Assembly (NCBI GenBank): GCA_964521255.1
Contig: CAZFRM010000002.1
Location: forward strand, 186,001-250,000
DNA: 64,000 bases
Reading direction: 5' to 3'
From: ZC4RG29 sp964521255
GTDB lineage: Bacteria; Bacteroidota; Bacteroidia; Cytophagales; Cyclobacteriaceae
The position numbers and the translations under genes were made by a program. Positions 45,459-54,301 of the stretch are shown here, piece by piece. Position 1 is the first letter of the stretch; every line of letters starts with the position of its first letter. The notes below the pieces were generated by a model. The model saw only the letters and a list, made by a program, of their open reading frames with translations. It was not told the origin of the DNA and did no database searches.

Positions 45459-45752
45459 TCAAACTAAAGTTTTTATTCTCCTGATGACTTTGTCATTCTT
45501 ACTAGCCTGCCATAGATCGTAGTTGGCTTGCAAATTCATCCAATACTGGGGCGTAGTGTTGAAGGCTTTACTTAGTTTCAACGCCATTTGAGGAGAAATA
45601 CCAGCTTTACCATTTATAATCGCTGATAAATTTGGTCGCGCAATCAAAAGTTTATCTGAAGCCTCAGTTATACTCAACTTTAATGGCTCCAGGTAAAACT
45701 CATACAAAATATCACCAGGATGTGGTGGATCATTTTGAACTAATCTCTTCAT
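45459..45752 (-). CDS. HigA-family antitoxin, orphan
   Basis: 97 residues from the ATG at 45750-45752. It starts MKRLVQNDPPHPGDILYEFYLEPLKLS and has the HTH NLSAIINGKAGISPQMALKLSKAFNTTPQYWMNLQ of the HigA/VapI type. A HigB toxin should precede it, but the upstream gene on the same strand is rnhA, whose stop is at 45779. It is therefore an orphan, possibly a former pair or a free regulator. Confidence 0.88.
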   Translation of the reverse strand: MKRLVQNDPPHPGDILYEFYLEPLKLSITEASDKLLIARPNLSAIINGKAGISPQMALKLSKAFNTTPQYWMNLQANYDLWQASKNDKVIRRIKTLV

Positions 45753-45778
45753 GATTATTTTTTTAATGTGTATCACAA

Positions 45779-46234
45779 TTACTCCCTGCTCGATTCGTAC
45801 TCCTCATCAACTAAGCGTTGAAATCCATTTGCTGCCGCCACTGCCAACTCATCACAGCGTTCATTTTCAGCATGGCCCGCATGGCCTCTTACCCATTTAA
45901 ATTTTGGTTTGAACTTTTGATGAAGCGGAATGTATCTCAACCACAAATCAACATTGGCTTTATCTTTGAAATTTTTCTTCTGCCAATTCCAGAGCCAGCC
46001 TTTTTCTATTGCGTTAACCACATATTGCGAATCCGAGTATATGGTAACAGGTATTCCTTCTTTCTTTATTGCTGAAAGCCCGACGATAACAGCAAGAAGT
46101 TCCATGCGGTTGTTGGTGGTGAGACGATAACCCTGAGAAAGTTCCTTGTAGTGATCATTGTACTTCATTATCACGCCATAACCACCAGGGCCAGGGTTTC
46201 CTTGTGCCGCGCCGTCTGTATAGATTTTAATCAT
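45779..46234 (-). CDS. rnhA: Ribonuclease HI
   Basis: 151 residues. The active site carboxylates are visible: YTDGAAQGNPGPGGYGV (Asp), NRMELLAVIVGL (Glu), YSDSQYVVNAIEKGW (Asp) and HAGHAENERCDELA (Asp). It degrades RNA in RNA-DNA hybrids. Its ATG overlaps the TGA of the truncated PIN reading frame (ATGA), so it may depend on translation from the upstream toxin-antitoxin remnant. Confidence 0.97.
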   Translation of the reverse strand: MIKIYTDGAAQGNPGPGGYGVIMKYNDHYKELSQGYRLTTNNRMELLAVIVGLSAIKKEGIPVTIYSDSQYVVNAIEKGWLWNWQKKNFKDKANVDLWLRYIPLHQKFKPKFKWVRGHAGHAENERCDELAVAAANGFQRLVDEEYESSRE

Positions 46235-46371
46235 AATTCATGCGAAGAGAATTCAAACGCTATTTCAGGAGTTGTAACAATCTCTGAGTAAAGCTTTTTA
46301 AGGACATAAAGCAATTGAAGCTTGTCAAGCACAATGAGGCAGCTTGTATCTGCAATGACAATTTTAGGCAT
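46231..46371 (-). pseudogene. Truncated PIN-domain toxin (VapC/DUF3368-like)
   Basis: A 46-residue frame starts MPKIVIADTSCLIVLDKLQL and ends FEFSSHEL. The beginning is the N-terminus of a PIN nuclease of the DUF3368 type (ADTS with the first catalytic Asp, LLYVLKKLYSEIVTTPEIAFEF). Such proteins are about 150 residues, so two thirds are missing, with the other acidic residues of the active site. It overlaps the upstream UPF0175 gene by 8 bp and rnhA by 4 bp. The remnant cannot be an active nuclease. Confidence 0.85.
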
Positions 46372-46591
46372 GGTTCACATCACTCCGCAAATCACTTACT
46401 GATTCGCTGAATACAGAGAATCCATATTTCCCAATTGATTCAAGGAATTCGCGCTTAGATATGCCGACTAGGCCGGCTGCCTGACCGGATGACAATTTAC
46501 CTTGCTCGTATAATTGTCCGGCTACTATCATTTTTATGTCATGATCAGATAATTCAAGATTGTCAGGAAGGTTAACTTTTAGCTCTCTCAT
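46364..46591 (-). CDS. UPF0175-family antitoxin
   Basis: 75 residues. The sequence LSDHDIKMIVAGQLYEQGKLSSGQAAGLVGISKREFLESIGKYG is the UPF0175 pattern, a helix-turn-helix type DNA-binding fold found next to PIN toxins. It overlaps the start of the truncated toxin by 8 bp. Since the toxin is broken, its only remaining tasks could be autoregulation or neutralising related toxins. Confidence 0.85.
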   Translation of the reverse strand: MRELKVNLPDNLELSDHDIKMIVAGQLYEQGKLSSGQAAGLVGISKREFLESIGKYGFSVFSESVSDLRSDVNHA

Positions 46592-46623
46592 AACGCTAAG
46601 TTAAATATTTTTTGTCAGTTGTT

Positions 46624-47199
46624 TTAGGCTGGAAACAATACGTTGGTTTTAAAAATTTTCACTGCGATAGCGAGAAGAATAACACCAAACACTCTTCGCA
46701 GCACAGCAAAACCGGATGCTCCGATAACACGCTCAAGCCAGACAGACGAGCGGAGAACGATGTAAATAAAAATAAGGTTGACAAGAATACCAATAAGAAT
46801 ATTCGCTTCTGTATACACGGCCCGAAGAGAGAGTATAGTGGTTAATGTTCCTGCCCCTGCTATTAGTGGAAACGCCAATGGAACTACCGATCCTGTTCCC
46901 TTTGCATCAGGATCATCTTTAATAAGCGTTATTCCCAGTATCATTTCCATCGCTACAATGAAAATAACGATAGCACCAGCTACCGCGAAAGATGCAACAT
47001 CCAAACCAAACAACTTAAGAATAGACTGGCCAAGAAAGAGAAAAGCAACCATCAACACGGCCGAGATGATGGTTGCTTTCTCTGCTTGTATTTTCCCTTC
47101 ACGTCTTCGTATGATCATGATAAAGGGAATAGATCCCAGGATGTCTATCACTGAAAAGAGAATGAGCGTGACTGAAAATATTTCTTTGAGATTGAACAT
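46624..47199 (-). CDS. MarC family integral membrane protein
   Basis: 191 residues from the ATG at 47197-47199. Six membrane helices, with family motifs LILFSVIDILGSIPFIMII and VVPLAFPLIAGAGTLTTILSL. The family was once linked to multiple antibiotic resistance, but transport substrates are not known. Confidence 0.9.
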   Translation of the reverse strand: MFNLKEIFSVTLILFSVIDILGSIPFIMIIRRREGKIQAEKATIISAVLMVAFLFLGQSILKLFGLDVASFAVAGAIVIFIVAMEMILGITLIKDDPDAKGTGSVVPLAFPLIAGAGTLTTILSLRAVYTEANILIGILVNLIFIYIVLRSSVWLERVIGASGFAVLRRVFGVILLAIAVKIFKTNVLFPA

Positions 47200-47219
47200 A
47201 GGATGCAAAGCTAACTAAA

Positions 47220-47250
47220 ATAAAAAAGCCGGAATGTAACTTCCGGCTAA
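47220..47250 (-). terminator. Intrinsic terminator after the beta-barrel gene
   Basis: AGCCGGAA (47227-47234) and TTCCGGCT (47241-47248) form an 8-bp stem. On the minus strand it is followed by TTTTTATT. It lies 25 bp after the stop codon at 47275. Confidence 0.85.
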
Positions 47251-47274
47251 TTTAATATATAGATTGAGGGAAGC

Positions 47275-47976
47275 TTATTTCAAAGCTAATGGTACGGCTA
47301 TTGTAAATTGAATGGCGCGGTTTTTAGATGCGTTGCCATCATCAAGATCGCTCAAGCCAAGACCATAGCGAAGATCTAAAGATATTTTTTCATACAAAGT
47401 TACACCTGCTCCTACTTGCACACCAAAGTCAAGGCGGTTGTTGATGTAAGCATCAGCGCCATCGTAATCTTCCGGTGCATCACCAAACTTTACTTTACCG
47501 GATTCTGATTCGGAATACTTTTCTCCATTTTCATTTAACGTGAATGTGAGTTTCGTTTTTCCACCAAGCCCATAAGCAATTGATGGACCTCCCTGTACAA
47601 AGAACCTGGCATTTTTAGATCCAAATTCGGCTCTTGCCAAAACAGGTATTTCGAGGTAATTGATAGTGCTCTTTACTTTTGATTGCACATCAAAAGTGAA
47701 CTCACCTTCACTCATTTGAAAACTCACTTCCTGCTGCGATCCCTTCTGAATAAAATTCAACTCAGGCTGAATAGAAAATACAGGACTGATAGCAATATTA
47801 TAACCCAGCCCTACCGTGAAGCCCGTAATTGATTTGGTATCATAGTCGCCATACTCACCTTCAAGCTCAAAACTATTTGATGCGATGGTCAGACCTGCCC
47901 GCGGCACTAATTTCTGAGCGCTGGCAACTGTTACACTACCTGCTAATAAAAGAAATAAAGAAACAAATTTTTTCAT
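47275..47976 (-). CDS. Outer-membrane beta-barrel protein (PorT-like family)
   Basis: 233 residues. Signal peptide MKKFVSLFLLLAGSVTVASAQ, then alternating strands of a small barrel: GLTIASNSFELEGEYGDYDTKSITGFTVGLGYNIA, FSIQPELNFIQKG, INYLEIPVLARAEFG, ARFFVQGGPSIAYGLGG, ISLDLRYGLGLSDLDD. This is the porin-type barrel family 2 common in Bacteroidota. The role is unknown. It is not the type IX component itself, which is at 26809. Confidence 0.85.
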   Translation of the reverse strand: MKKFVSLFLLLAGSVTVASAQKLVPRAGLTIASNSFELEGEYGDYDTKSITGFTVGLGYNIAISPVFSIQPELNFIQKGSQQEVSFQMSEGEFTFDVQSKVKSTINYLEIPVLARAEFGSKNARFFVQGGPSIAYGLGGKTKLTFTLNENGEKYSESESGKVKFGDAPEDYDGADAYINNRLDFGVQVGAGVTLYEKISLDLRYGLGLSDLDDGNASKNRAIQFTIAVPLALK

Positions 47977-48114
47977 ATGTGTTTGTGGATAATCATTTAG
48001 TGCCTGTGAACGGAAGACAATGAAAACAGGTTAGGTTTTATCAATTAACCTGGGTTAACTAAAAAATCAGGCTGGATTATTGTTTCTTTGCATTAGTTGA
48101 TCAGGCAAAACATT

Positions 48115-50085
48115 ATGATCAGGTTCCTGGTAATATTTCTTTTAATAATACCGCTTGCAGGATGGTCGCAAGTTGAAAATATAATTCTTGAAGGAGGGGT
48201 GATAAATGATGCGGGTAGTCCTATTCCTTTTGCAGCACTTCAGATAAAACACAAACACATCGGCATTTCCGCTAACGAGCAAGGAAAATTCAGATTTGTA
48301 ATTCCGGCTTCTTCGTCTAAAGACACCTTAGTTGTATCATCCTTAGGGTATAAAAGTTTTGCGGGAATTATTTCCACATTCAATCCTTCTCAACTTCAAA
48401 CCATTCAGTTAATTGAGACAGCAGTAATGTTAAAGGAAGTAATAATAAAAGACATTCCGGCGACGGAAATTTTAAAACAGGCAATCCGTCGTATGGAAAA
48501 CCACTTTGATAAAGATGCTTATACGATGGAAAGTTTTTTTCGCATTGCCGTTAAAAAAGACAGCACTTACATCGGACTACTGGATGCAGCAATTGATATT
48601 CATGATGGGGGCTTTAACAAGAAGCACAGTCTCTCGGCAGATTTGTTACAGCTCAGGAAAATTGTTTACAAAGACAATTGGCTTCCCGGCAGTAGCTTGA
48701 GTTTTCGTTCTCCGGCAGTTTCCATTGAAGAAGAGTTTGGAAAGCGATTAAGAAAGGGAATTTTAGATTATTCGAAAGCAACAAAATTTTGGGAACTGGA
48801 ACTCGATGAATCTGTTCACCAGGACGATGATTTATTCTATATTCTTAAAGCAACGCCAAAAAGAAGTGGTGTCTATAATCCCTATTACTACACCACTATT
48901 CACATTCGTGCAAAGGACTATGCTATCATGCAAATTACTTATGACTATCACGATGACCTTATAAAATTTTCAGAGCAATTTCCGTCAGCCCATCCTTATG
49001 GAGGATATATGGCCGATAAGACTTTATTACATTATAATACGATAAGAGGTGAATTTATTTTTTCTGAGTATGGTAATAAACTTTATTTAAGTCGCGCGTT
49101 CTATGAAGAAACGGGAAGGCTCTCCAATAAGCCATTGGGTACTGACTTTGCCTATGAAGGATCTTTTGAAATTTTTGTAAACCGGATTTTTCAAGGACGT
49201 GAGGGACAAGCCTCCAAACCTATCAGCAAGCATGATGATATTTTTAAATTGACAGATCAGTATGATTCAACTTTTTGGTCAAATTACAATAAGCCTATTA
49301 GCACTCAACTCTATGAAAAGACCATAGCTAATATGGAACAGAATGGAAATCTCAGCGAGCAGTTCCAATACTTTACTTCCTTGCAGAATAAAAACACAAG
49401 GGAATACGCACTAACCCAGCGAAAGCAATCGGATCATTTTATTTTTAATTACAGTCCTTCTGATGCTTCTGTCATCGATACGATAGTGAATACTTTGGAA
49501 AAAAATTATCAACGGGTAACAGAAGATCTGAAATCTTTTGACCAACCTGTAGTCACTGTAAAAATATTTCCTAACCTTAACGCATACCATCAAAGTACCG
49601 GTGTTCAAAAAGGACCGGCATGGATGATTGGCTCTTCCTTTGGCGCCGATGAATTTAGAATTGTATCTCCCCTTCACCCAGGGCCTGCTCACAGCTATCA
49701 AAGCGTTTTGAAAGCAATGGTTCACGAGTTCACACATTGCGTTCATGCTAATATAACCTCTGATAAAATTCCGGTTCGGTGGCTATGGGAAGCAATTGCC
49801 TGTTATGAAGCAGATCAGTTTATTGATCCTGCAAAGCTTAGCTACATAAAGTCGGGCAATTTTCCCACACTAAATCAAATGAGTAATGACATTGAAAAAG
49901 GATATGTTTATGAGTTGGGCTATGCAGTTATTAAGTATATCAAGGAAAAATGGGGCATGGAAAAAGTTGTAGAACTAATACAATCAAACGCTGACTTAAA
50001 GCATGTGCTGGGAATTGACGATACAAAATTTGAAGAGGACTTTTACATGTACGTTAAGGTCAATTACCTCAAGGGCGCTGAATAA
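48115..50085 (+). CDS. CarboxypepD-regulatory-like protein with gluzincin-type peptidase domain
   Basis: 656 residues from ATG 48115. A signal peptide (MIRFLVIFLLIIPLAGWSQ) is followed by a CarbopepD_reg_2 domain (GGVINDAGSPIPFAALQIKHKHIGISANEQGKFRF), a middle part of about 300 residues similar to the DUF5686-type barrel-plug proteins, and a C-terminal peptidase MA-like domain with HEFTH near residue 543 and a Glu (RWLWEAIACYEAD) about 24 residues later, the gluzincin arrangement. It is probably an envelope metalloprotease. Confidence 0.8.
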   Translation: MIRFLVIFLLIIPLAGWSQVENIILEGGVINDAGSPIPFAALQIKHKHIGISANEQGKFRFVIPASSSKDTLVVSSLGYKSFAGIISTFNPSQLQTIQLIETAVMLKEVIIKDIPATEILKQAIRRMENHFDKDAYTMESFFRIAVKKDSTYIGLLDAAIDIHDGGFNKKHSLSADLLQLRKIVYKDNWLPGSSLSFRSPAVSIEEEFGKRLRKGILDYSKATKFWELELDESVHQDDDLFYILKATPKRSGVYNPYYYTTIHIRAKDYAIMQITYDYHDDLIKFSEQFPSAHPYGGYMADKTLLHYNTIRGEFIFSEYGNKLYLSRAFYEETGRLSNKPLGTDFAYEGSFEIFVNRIFQGREGQASKPISKHDDIFKLTDQYDSTFWSNYNKPISTQLYEKTIANMEQNGNLSEQFQYFTSLQNKNTREYALTQRKQSDHFIFNYSPSDASVIDTIVNTLEKNYQRVTEDLKSFDQPVVTVKIFPNLNAYHQSTGVQKGPAWMIGSSFGADEFRIVSPLHPGPAHSYQSVLKAMVHEFTHCVHANITSDKIPVRWLWEAIACYEADQFIDPAKLSYIKSGNFPTLNQMSNDIEKGYVYELGYAVIKYIKEKWGMEKVVELIQSNADLKHVLGIDDTKFEEDFYMYVKVNYLKGAE

Positions 50086-50119
50086 CCCACCCTTATGATC
50101 CATTCAGTTTTGAATAAAC

Positions 50120-50239
50120 AGCTACTGAAATGCTCATTGTTCACGCGAAGATCGCGAAGAGAACACGCAAAGGGTTAAGAGCAGAATGATTTTTGCGGCC
50201 TTTGCGAAAACGCTTAGCGCACTTTGCGTGAAATTTTTC
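50120..50239. repeat. Repeat family R2, copy 2
   Basis: Matches 14864-14996 with small deletions; it also lies at the 3' end of a gene. Shared blocks are AGCTACTGAAATGCT, AACACGCAAAG, GGGTTAAGAGCAGAATGA and CTTTGCGTGAAATTTTTC. Confidence 0.75.
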
Positions 50240-50277
50240 TACGATGTTGCAAAATTATTTAGTCACAACACCAGTTC

Positions 50278-52248
50278 TCATATTATTCTTTCATTTCCCC
50301 CATCAACAGGAATCTGCGCACCGGTTGTTTTTGAAAATACGGGGCCGAGCATCATCACCGTCATTTCTGCTATATCTTTTGAAGTAACTTCTACTTTTAA
50401 AATATTACTTCTCTTATACGCATCAACCGATAATCCATAGTGACGGGCGCGGGTTTCCAAAACTTCATCGGACCAGATACCTGTATCAAACACAGCATTT
50501 GGATGTAACACATTTACGCGGATTCCTTTCTCGCCAAGTTCCAGGGCAGCAACGCGACCAAGTTGTGTAAGACCAGCCTTGGCTACTGAATACGCCGATG
50601 CGCCCGGTCCAGGTGCACCGACATTTTTTGATCCAATGATGACCACGGCAGGATTTATTCCCATCATAAGATAAGGGAGACATAAGGTGAGCAACTTCTG
50701 GTGACTGGTAACATTGATGTCCATGCTTTTACTCCAGGTAGTGTTATCCATTTCAGCAATGGTTAAACTCTTCGGGAAAGTACCGGCATTTGTAACCAGC
50801 ATGTCCAATCCACCAAAATGAATAATAGTTTTCTTAACGGCGTTCTTCACTTGTGCGTCATCCGTAACATCACATTGAATGCCCAACACTTCATCGCGTT
50901 TAAAGAGAGACGTAATGGTGGGATTAATATCAAGTGCTGACACTACTGCGCCTTCAGCAACCAATCGTTCAACGCAAGCTTTTCCAATACCACTTGCCGC
51001 ACCGGTTACCAAAGCAATTCTGCCTTGCATGGGCCTGGCGCTACTTCCTTTCTTAAGTTTCTCCTGCTCAAGCACCCAGTATTCCATCTCGAAAAGATCT
51101 TTTTTGCTTAGCGCTGTCCATTGATCTAATTTTTCAGACAGGGAAATTGCTCTCATGGTATGCCGGCTGATATCCTGGGTGATCTGAATATTTTTCATGC
51201 TTACATCAAACGTTACTGTGCCCTGTCCAGGCCACACTGTCCATCGCGGAGCTTTATCAAGCGCTACCAGTTTGCCCGTATTAAATTCGTTAAAGTAATT
51301 CTCATATTCATCTGCGTAATACTTCAGATCTTTTTCATGATCATCAGACAAGATCATAGGCGTTCTTTTTGTTCGAATAATATGATCGGGAGTTAACGGT
51401 CCGCGTTGTGTTATTTCATTAAGCCCTGAATGATTACTAAATGCTATAGCGGGTTCTGCGCTATCACAATGGGCAAGAACCGGTTTACCCCAAACGTTAG
51501 AAACATTTCGTCTTAATGCAGCAATCTTTACGGTGTCTATTTCAACTGTTCCTGATTTCGTGTCATCTAACACGGCATGTTTACTTAGATATTCTTCTGC
51601 CTTCGTGACGATCGCGATCATCTTTTCATAACTTTCCTTCGGATCATCATGAAAGGTAAAAACACCATGATGAAGCAAGATGATTCCGTCTGTTTTACTC
51701 CAGTCTAATGTTTTTGTCAACGCATAAATTTGTCTTGCCAAAATAAAACCCGGCATTACATAAGGAACGATTAGAATTTTTTCGCCATACAATTCTTTTA
51801 GTCTTTTTTCTCCATCGGCAGAGTTGCTAATCGTTACAACAGCATCAGCATGCGTATGATCAACAAATCTAAAAGGAATGATGGCGTGAAGAATTGCTTC
51901 TACCGAGGGTGTTGGGGCAGAAGGATTTGTCATAGCCGCTCGCTGATATTTGACCATTTCAACATCATTGAGTTCTTCCAACGCCGCCATTTGAAGCAGT
52001 GTTTTTAATTTCACAGGGGCAAACCCCGCTTCTTCAATGGTGGCGAGATCCCAACCGCTTCCCTTCACATACAGAATATCCTCCTCTTCACCAAAGATGT
52101 TTTTCTCGCGCGTCTTAACAGAAGTATTTCCTCCGCCATGCAGCACTAAGTCTTCTTCCTTTCCAAGTAACCGCGAAGTGTACACCCTTAACTTCAAGGG
52201 ATCATTGTTTAGCTTTTTCGCTTCAGCTTCATTCCATGAACTTTTCAC
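50278..52248 (-). CDS. Bifunctional class II aldolase / short-chain dehydrogenase
   Basis: 656 residues, start GTG at 52246-52248. The N-terminal half is a zinc-dependent class II aldolase (DLVLHGGGNTSVK, FVDHTHADAVVTIS, ILLHHGVFTF). The C-terminal half is an SDR dehydrogenase (GRIALVTGAASGIGKACVERL, TNAGTFPKS, GASAYSVAKAGLTQL). Fused proteins of this type act in L-rhamnose breakdown, splitting rhamnulose 1-phosphate and oxidising lactaldehyde. No other rhamnose gene is near. Its neighbour is an MtnA-like isomerase 350 bp upstream, so an aldolase for methylthioribulose or 5-deoxyribulose 1-phosphate is an alternative. Confidence 0.88.
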   Translation of the reverse strand: MKSSWNEAEAKKLNNDPLKLRVYTSRLLGKEEDLVLHGGGNTSVKTREKNIFGEEEDILYVKGSGWDLATIEEAGFAPVKLKTLLQMAALEELNDVEMVKYQRAAMTNPSAPTPSVEAILHAIIPFRFVDHTHADAVVTISNSADGEKRLKELYGEKILIVPYVMPGFILARQIYALTKTLDWSKTDGIILLHHGVFTFHDDPKESYEKMIAIVTKAEEYLSKHAVLDDTKSGTVEIDTVKIAALRRNVSNVWGKPVLAHCDSAEPAIAFSNHSGLNEITQRGPLTPDHIIRTKRTPMILSDDHEKDLKYYADEYENYFNEFNTGKLVALDKAPRWTVWPGQGTVTFDVSMKNIQITQDISRHTMRAISLSEKLDQWTALSKKDLFEMEYWVLEQEKLKKGSSARPMQGRIALVTGAASGIGKACVERLVAEGAVVSALDINPTITSLFKRDEVLGIQCDVTDDAQVKNAVKKTIIHFGGLDMLVTNAGTFPKSLTIAEMDNTTWSKSMDINVTSHQKLLTLCLPYLMMGINPAVVIIGSKNVGAPGPGASAYSVAKAGLTQLGRVAALELGEKGIRVNVLHPNAVFDTGIWSDEVLETRARHYGLSVDAYKRSNILKVEVTSKDIAEMTVMMLGPVFSKTTGAQIPVDGGNERII

Positions 52249-52598
52249 CGGTATCTATTTACAGTAGTTTATTAAATCCCTTTACTCGTTTGTTTGTTTC
52301 TTTCTTTCTTTCTTATAACAAATCAAAGTACTCTTTTGCCACGAAAGCACAAAGGCACTAAATAAACACAAATTAAATTGGGTAGAAACCTTAGTGTAAA
52401 GACTATTTATTTAGTTATGCAACACGCAAGATTCTTTTGTTATCAAAAACGTAATTTGGTCATTGGTAATTAGTCACTGGTCATTGGGAATGCACTACTT
52501 ATGACTAATGGCCAATGACTAATAGCTATCAATTTTTTGATGAAGTGTTTCTATACTTGCAAAATTAATTTTTCGGTACACTAGGGATCGAGGTGCAA
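52249..52598. other. Intergenic region with scattered palindromes
   Basis: 350 bp without a supported gene. It contains TTGCCACGAAAGCACAAAGG at 52337-52356 (related to 63258-63300) and an imperfect inverted repeat of TCATTGGT / CCAATGAC units at 52458-52526. The promoter of the aldolase fusion, if separate, would lie here. Confidence 0.5.
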
Positions 52599-53735
52599 TC
52601 AGCGTCCTGATGGTGTGCTGACCGATTCATTTCGATGTTCGGGAAAAAGATTTAGAATACTTTGTTCATTCGCTTCACAAATTCCCCGTTCGGTAATTAA
52701 ACCGGTAATCAGTCTTGAAGGTGTTACATCAAAGCCAAAGTTAGCAGCACGACTTTGTTTTGGTGTAAGCAATACTTCTTTTACATCGCCATCGCACAAA
52801 CCATCCATATATTTCACTTCATTCTCATCACGTTCCTCGATAGGAATTTCGGTTAACCCATTTCTTATTTTCCAGTCGAATGAGGAAGATGGCAAGGCTA
52901 CATAGAAGGGTACATTATTATCCATGGCTGCAACAGCTTTCAAATAGGTTCCAATTTTATTGCATACATCGCCTGTGTAGGTAGTGCGATCCGTACCTGT
53001 TATGACCAGGTCAACCATGCCGTGTTGCATCAAATGACCGCCGGTGTTATCGGCAATTACGGTATGGGGTACACCATGCTCATGCAATTCCCATGCGGTA
53101 AGTTTTGCTCCCTGATTTCGCGGTCTTGTTTCATCAACCCAAACATGTACATCCATTCCCTGATCAAACGCAGCATAGATGGGAGCGGTGGCGCTTCCAT
53201 AGTCTACAAAAGCCAGCCATCCTGCGTTGCAATGCGTGAGAATGTTGATCCGTTCATCTTTCTTTCTGGTTTGAATTTCTTTTATGATGCTTAATCCGTG
53301 CTCACCAATTCGTCTGCAATAGTCAGCATCTTCATCCGCAATATTTGCTGCTGTACGATAGGCTATCTCCACCTTCTGGTGATTTGTACTTTCCGTTTGA
53401 ATTGCTTTCAACTGACGATTAACCGCCCACGCAAGATTAACTGCTGTTGGTCTTGTTGATATTATTTTTTTTGCAGACAGATTTATGTGTTCATCAAAGG
53501 ATTTACTTTTCAACGCCTCTAACGAAGCAAGGTACATACCATATCCGGCAGCGGCGCCAATCAGACCTGCACCTCTCAGATGCATATCCTTAATCGCGAC
53601 AGCCATTTGATCAACGGATGTCAGGTCTTCAATAACGAATTGATGCGGCAACTTTCGCTGATCAATAATCTGTATGGTTTGTTCATCCCCATCTTTCATC
53701 CAGATGGTGCGAAAATGTTTATTGTTGACTCTCAT
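52599..53735 (-). CDS. MtnA-like aldose-ketose isomerase (methylthioribose-1-phosphate or 5-deoxyribose-1-phosphate)
   Basis: 378 residues of the eIF2B-related MtnA family. It contains LRGAGLIGAAAGYGMYLA where MtnA usually has RGAPAIG, THCNAGWLA with the catalytic Cys, and VITGTDRTTYTGDVCNKIGTYLKAVAA with the catalytic Asp. The family isomerises the 1-phosphate of methylthioribose or of 5-deoxyribose to the ketose. The variant motifs make substrate assignment unsafe. It lies on the same strand as the aldolase fusion. Confidence 0.85.
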   Translation of the reverse strand: MRVNNKHFRTIWMKDGDEQTIQIIDQRKLPHQFVIEDLTSVDQMAVAIKDMHLRGAGLIGAAAGYGMYLASLEALKSKSFDEHINLSAKKIISTRPTAVNLAWAVNRQLKAIQTESTNHQKVEIAYRTAANIADEDADYCRRIGEHGLSIIKEIQTRKKDERINILTHCNAGWLAFVDYGSATAPIYAAFDQGMDVHVWVDETRPRNQGAKLTAWELHEHGVPHTVIADNTGGHLMQHGMVDLVITGTDRTTYTGDVCNKIGTYLKAVAAMDNNVPFYVALPSSSFDWKIRNGLTEIPIEERDENEVKYMDGLCDGDVKEVLLTPKQSRAANFGFDVTPSRLITGLITERGICEANEQSILNLFPEHRNESVSTPSGR

Positions 53736-53771
53736 TGATCGTTACCGTATGCTTGTTCGAGATCTATTTAC

Positions 53772-53861
53772 CAATGTCGTTGAATTAAGCTTTTTTTTTA
53801 TTTGGCCTCACCCAACCTCTCCGAGGGAGAGGAGATTATAGAGCTTAATTCAACGACATTG
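53772..53861. mobile_element. Hairpin element with 19-bp terminal inverted repeats (M2)
   Basis: CAATGTCGTTGAATTAAGC at 53772-53790 and its exact complement at 53843-53861 flank a 52-bp core with an ACCTCTCC..GGGAGAGG palindrome. Its terminal repeat differs from that of element M1 at two positions, and both arms differ together. Confidence 0.75.
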
Positions 53862-53863
53862 AT

Positions 53864-54301
53864 TTACTTACCTGCATTTTCATTAAACCCTATCATCCAG
53901 TTGATCCCAAACTTATCTGTGCACATTCCAAAATAATCGCCCCAAAAAGTTTTGTTCATGGGCATGGTTACATTACCTCCTTTCGACAAACTATTAAAGA
54001 AGCGGTCAGCGTCTTCCGTACTTCCCGCAGTAATGGATAAACTGATGTTATTACCAATTACTGTTTTAGGAGCCCATTCTCCAACTGAGTCACTTCCCAT
54101 TAAAATAGTTTCGTCACTAATGGGTAACGACATGTGCATGATCTTGTTCTTGTCTTCTTCCGGCAACGTGTAGTTGGGATCGGGTGGCATCTCTGAAAAT
54201 CTTCCTACATAGGTGAACTCGCCACCGAAAATTGATTTGTAGAAGTCAAATGCTTCTTCACAATTACCTAAAAAGTTCAGGTATGGATTTACTTTTGTCA
54301 T
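53864..54301 (-). CDS. VOC-superfamily protein (PhnB-like)
   Basis: 145 residues with the two-fold glyoxalase/VOC pattern: NPYLNFLGNCEEAFDFYKSIFGGEF and FFNSLSKGGNVTMPMNKTFWGDYFGMCTDKFGINWMIGF. This is the PhnB/3-demethylubiquinone-methyltransferase-like group, for which activity is unknown. The stop codon is next to the right end of element M2. Confidence 0.9.
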   Translation of the reverse strand: MTKVNPYLNFLGNCEEAFDFYKSIFGGEFTYVGRFSEMPPDPNYTLPEEDKNKIMHMSLPISDETILMGSDSVGEWAPKTVIGNNISLSITAGSTEDADRFFNSLSKGGNVTMPMNKTFWGDYFGMCTDKFGINWMIGFNENAGK

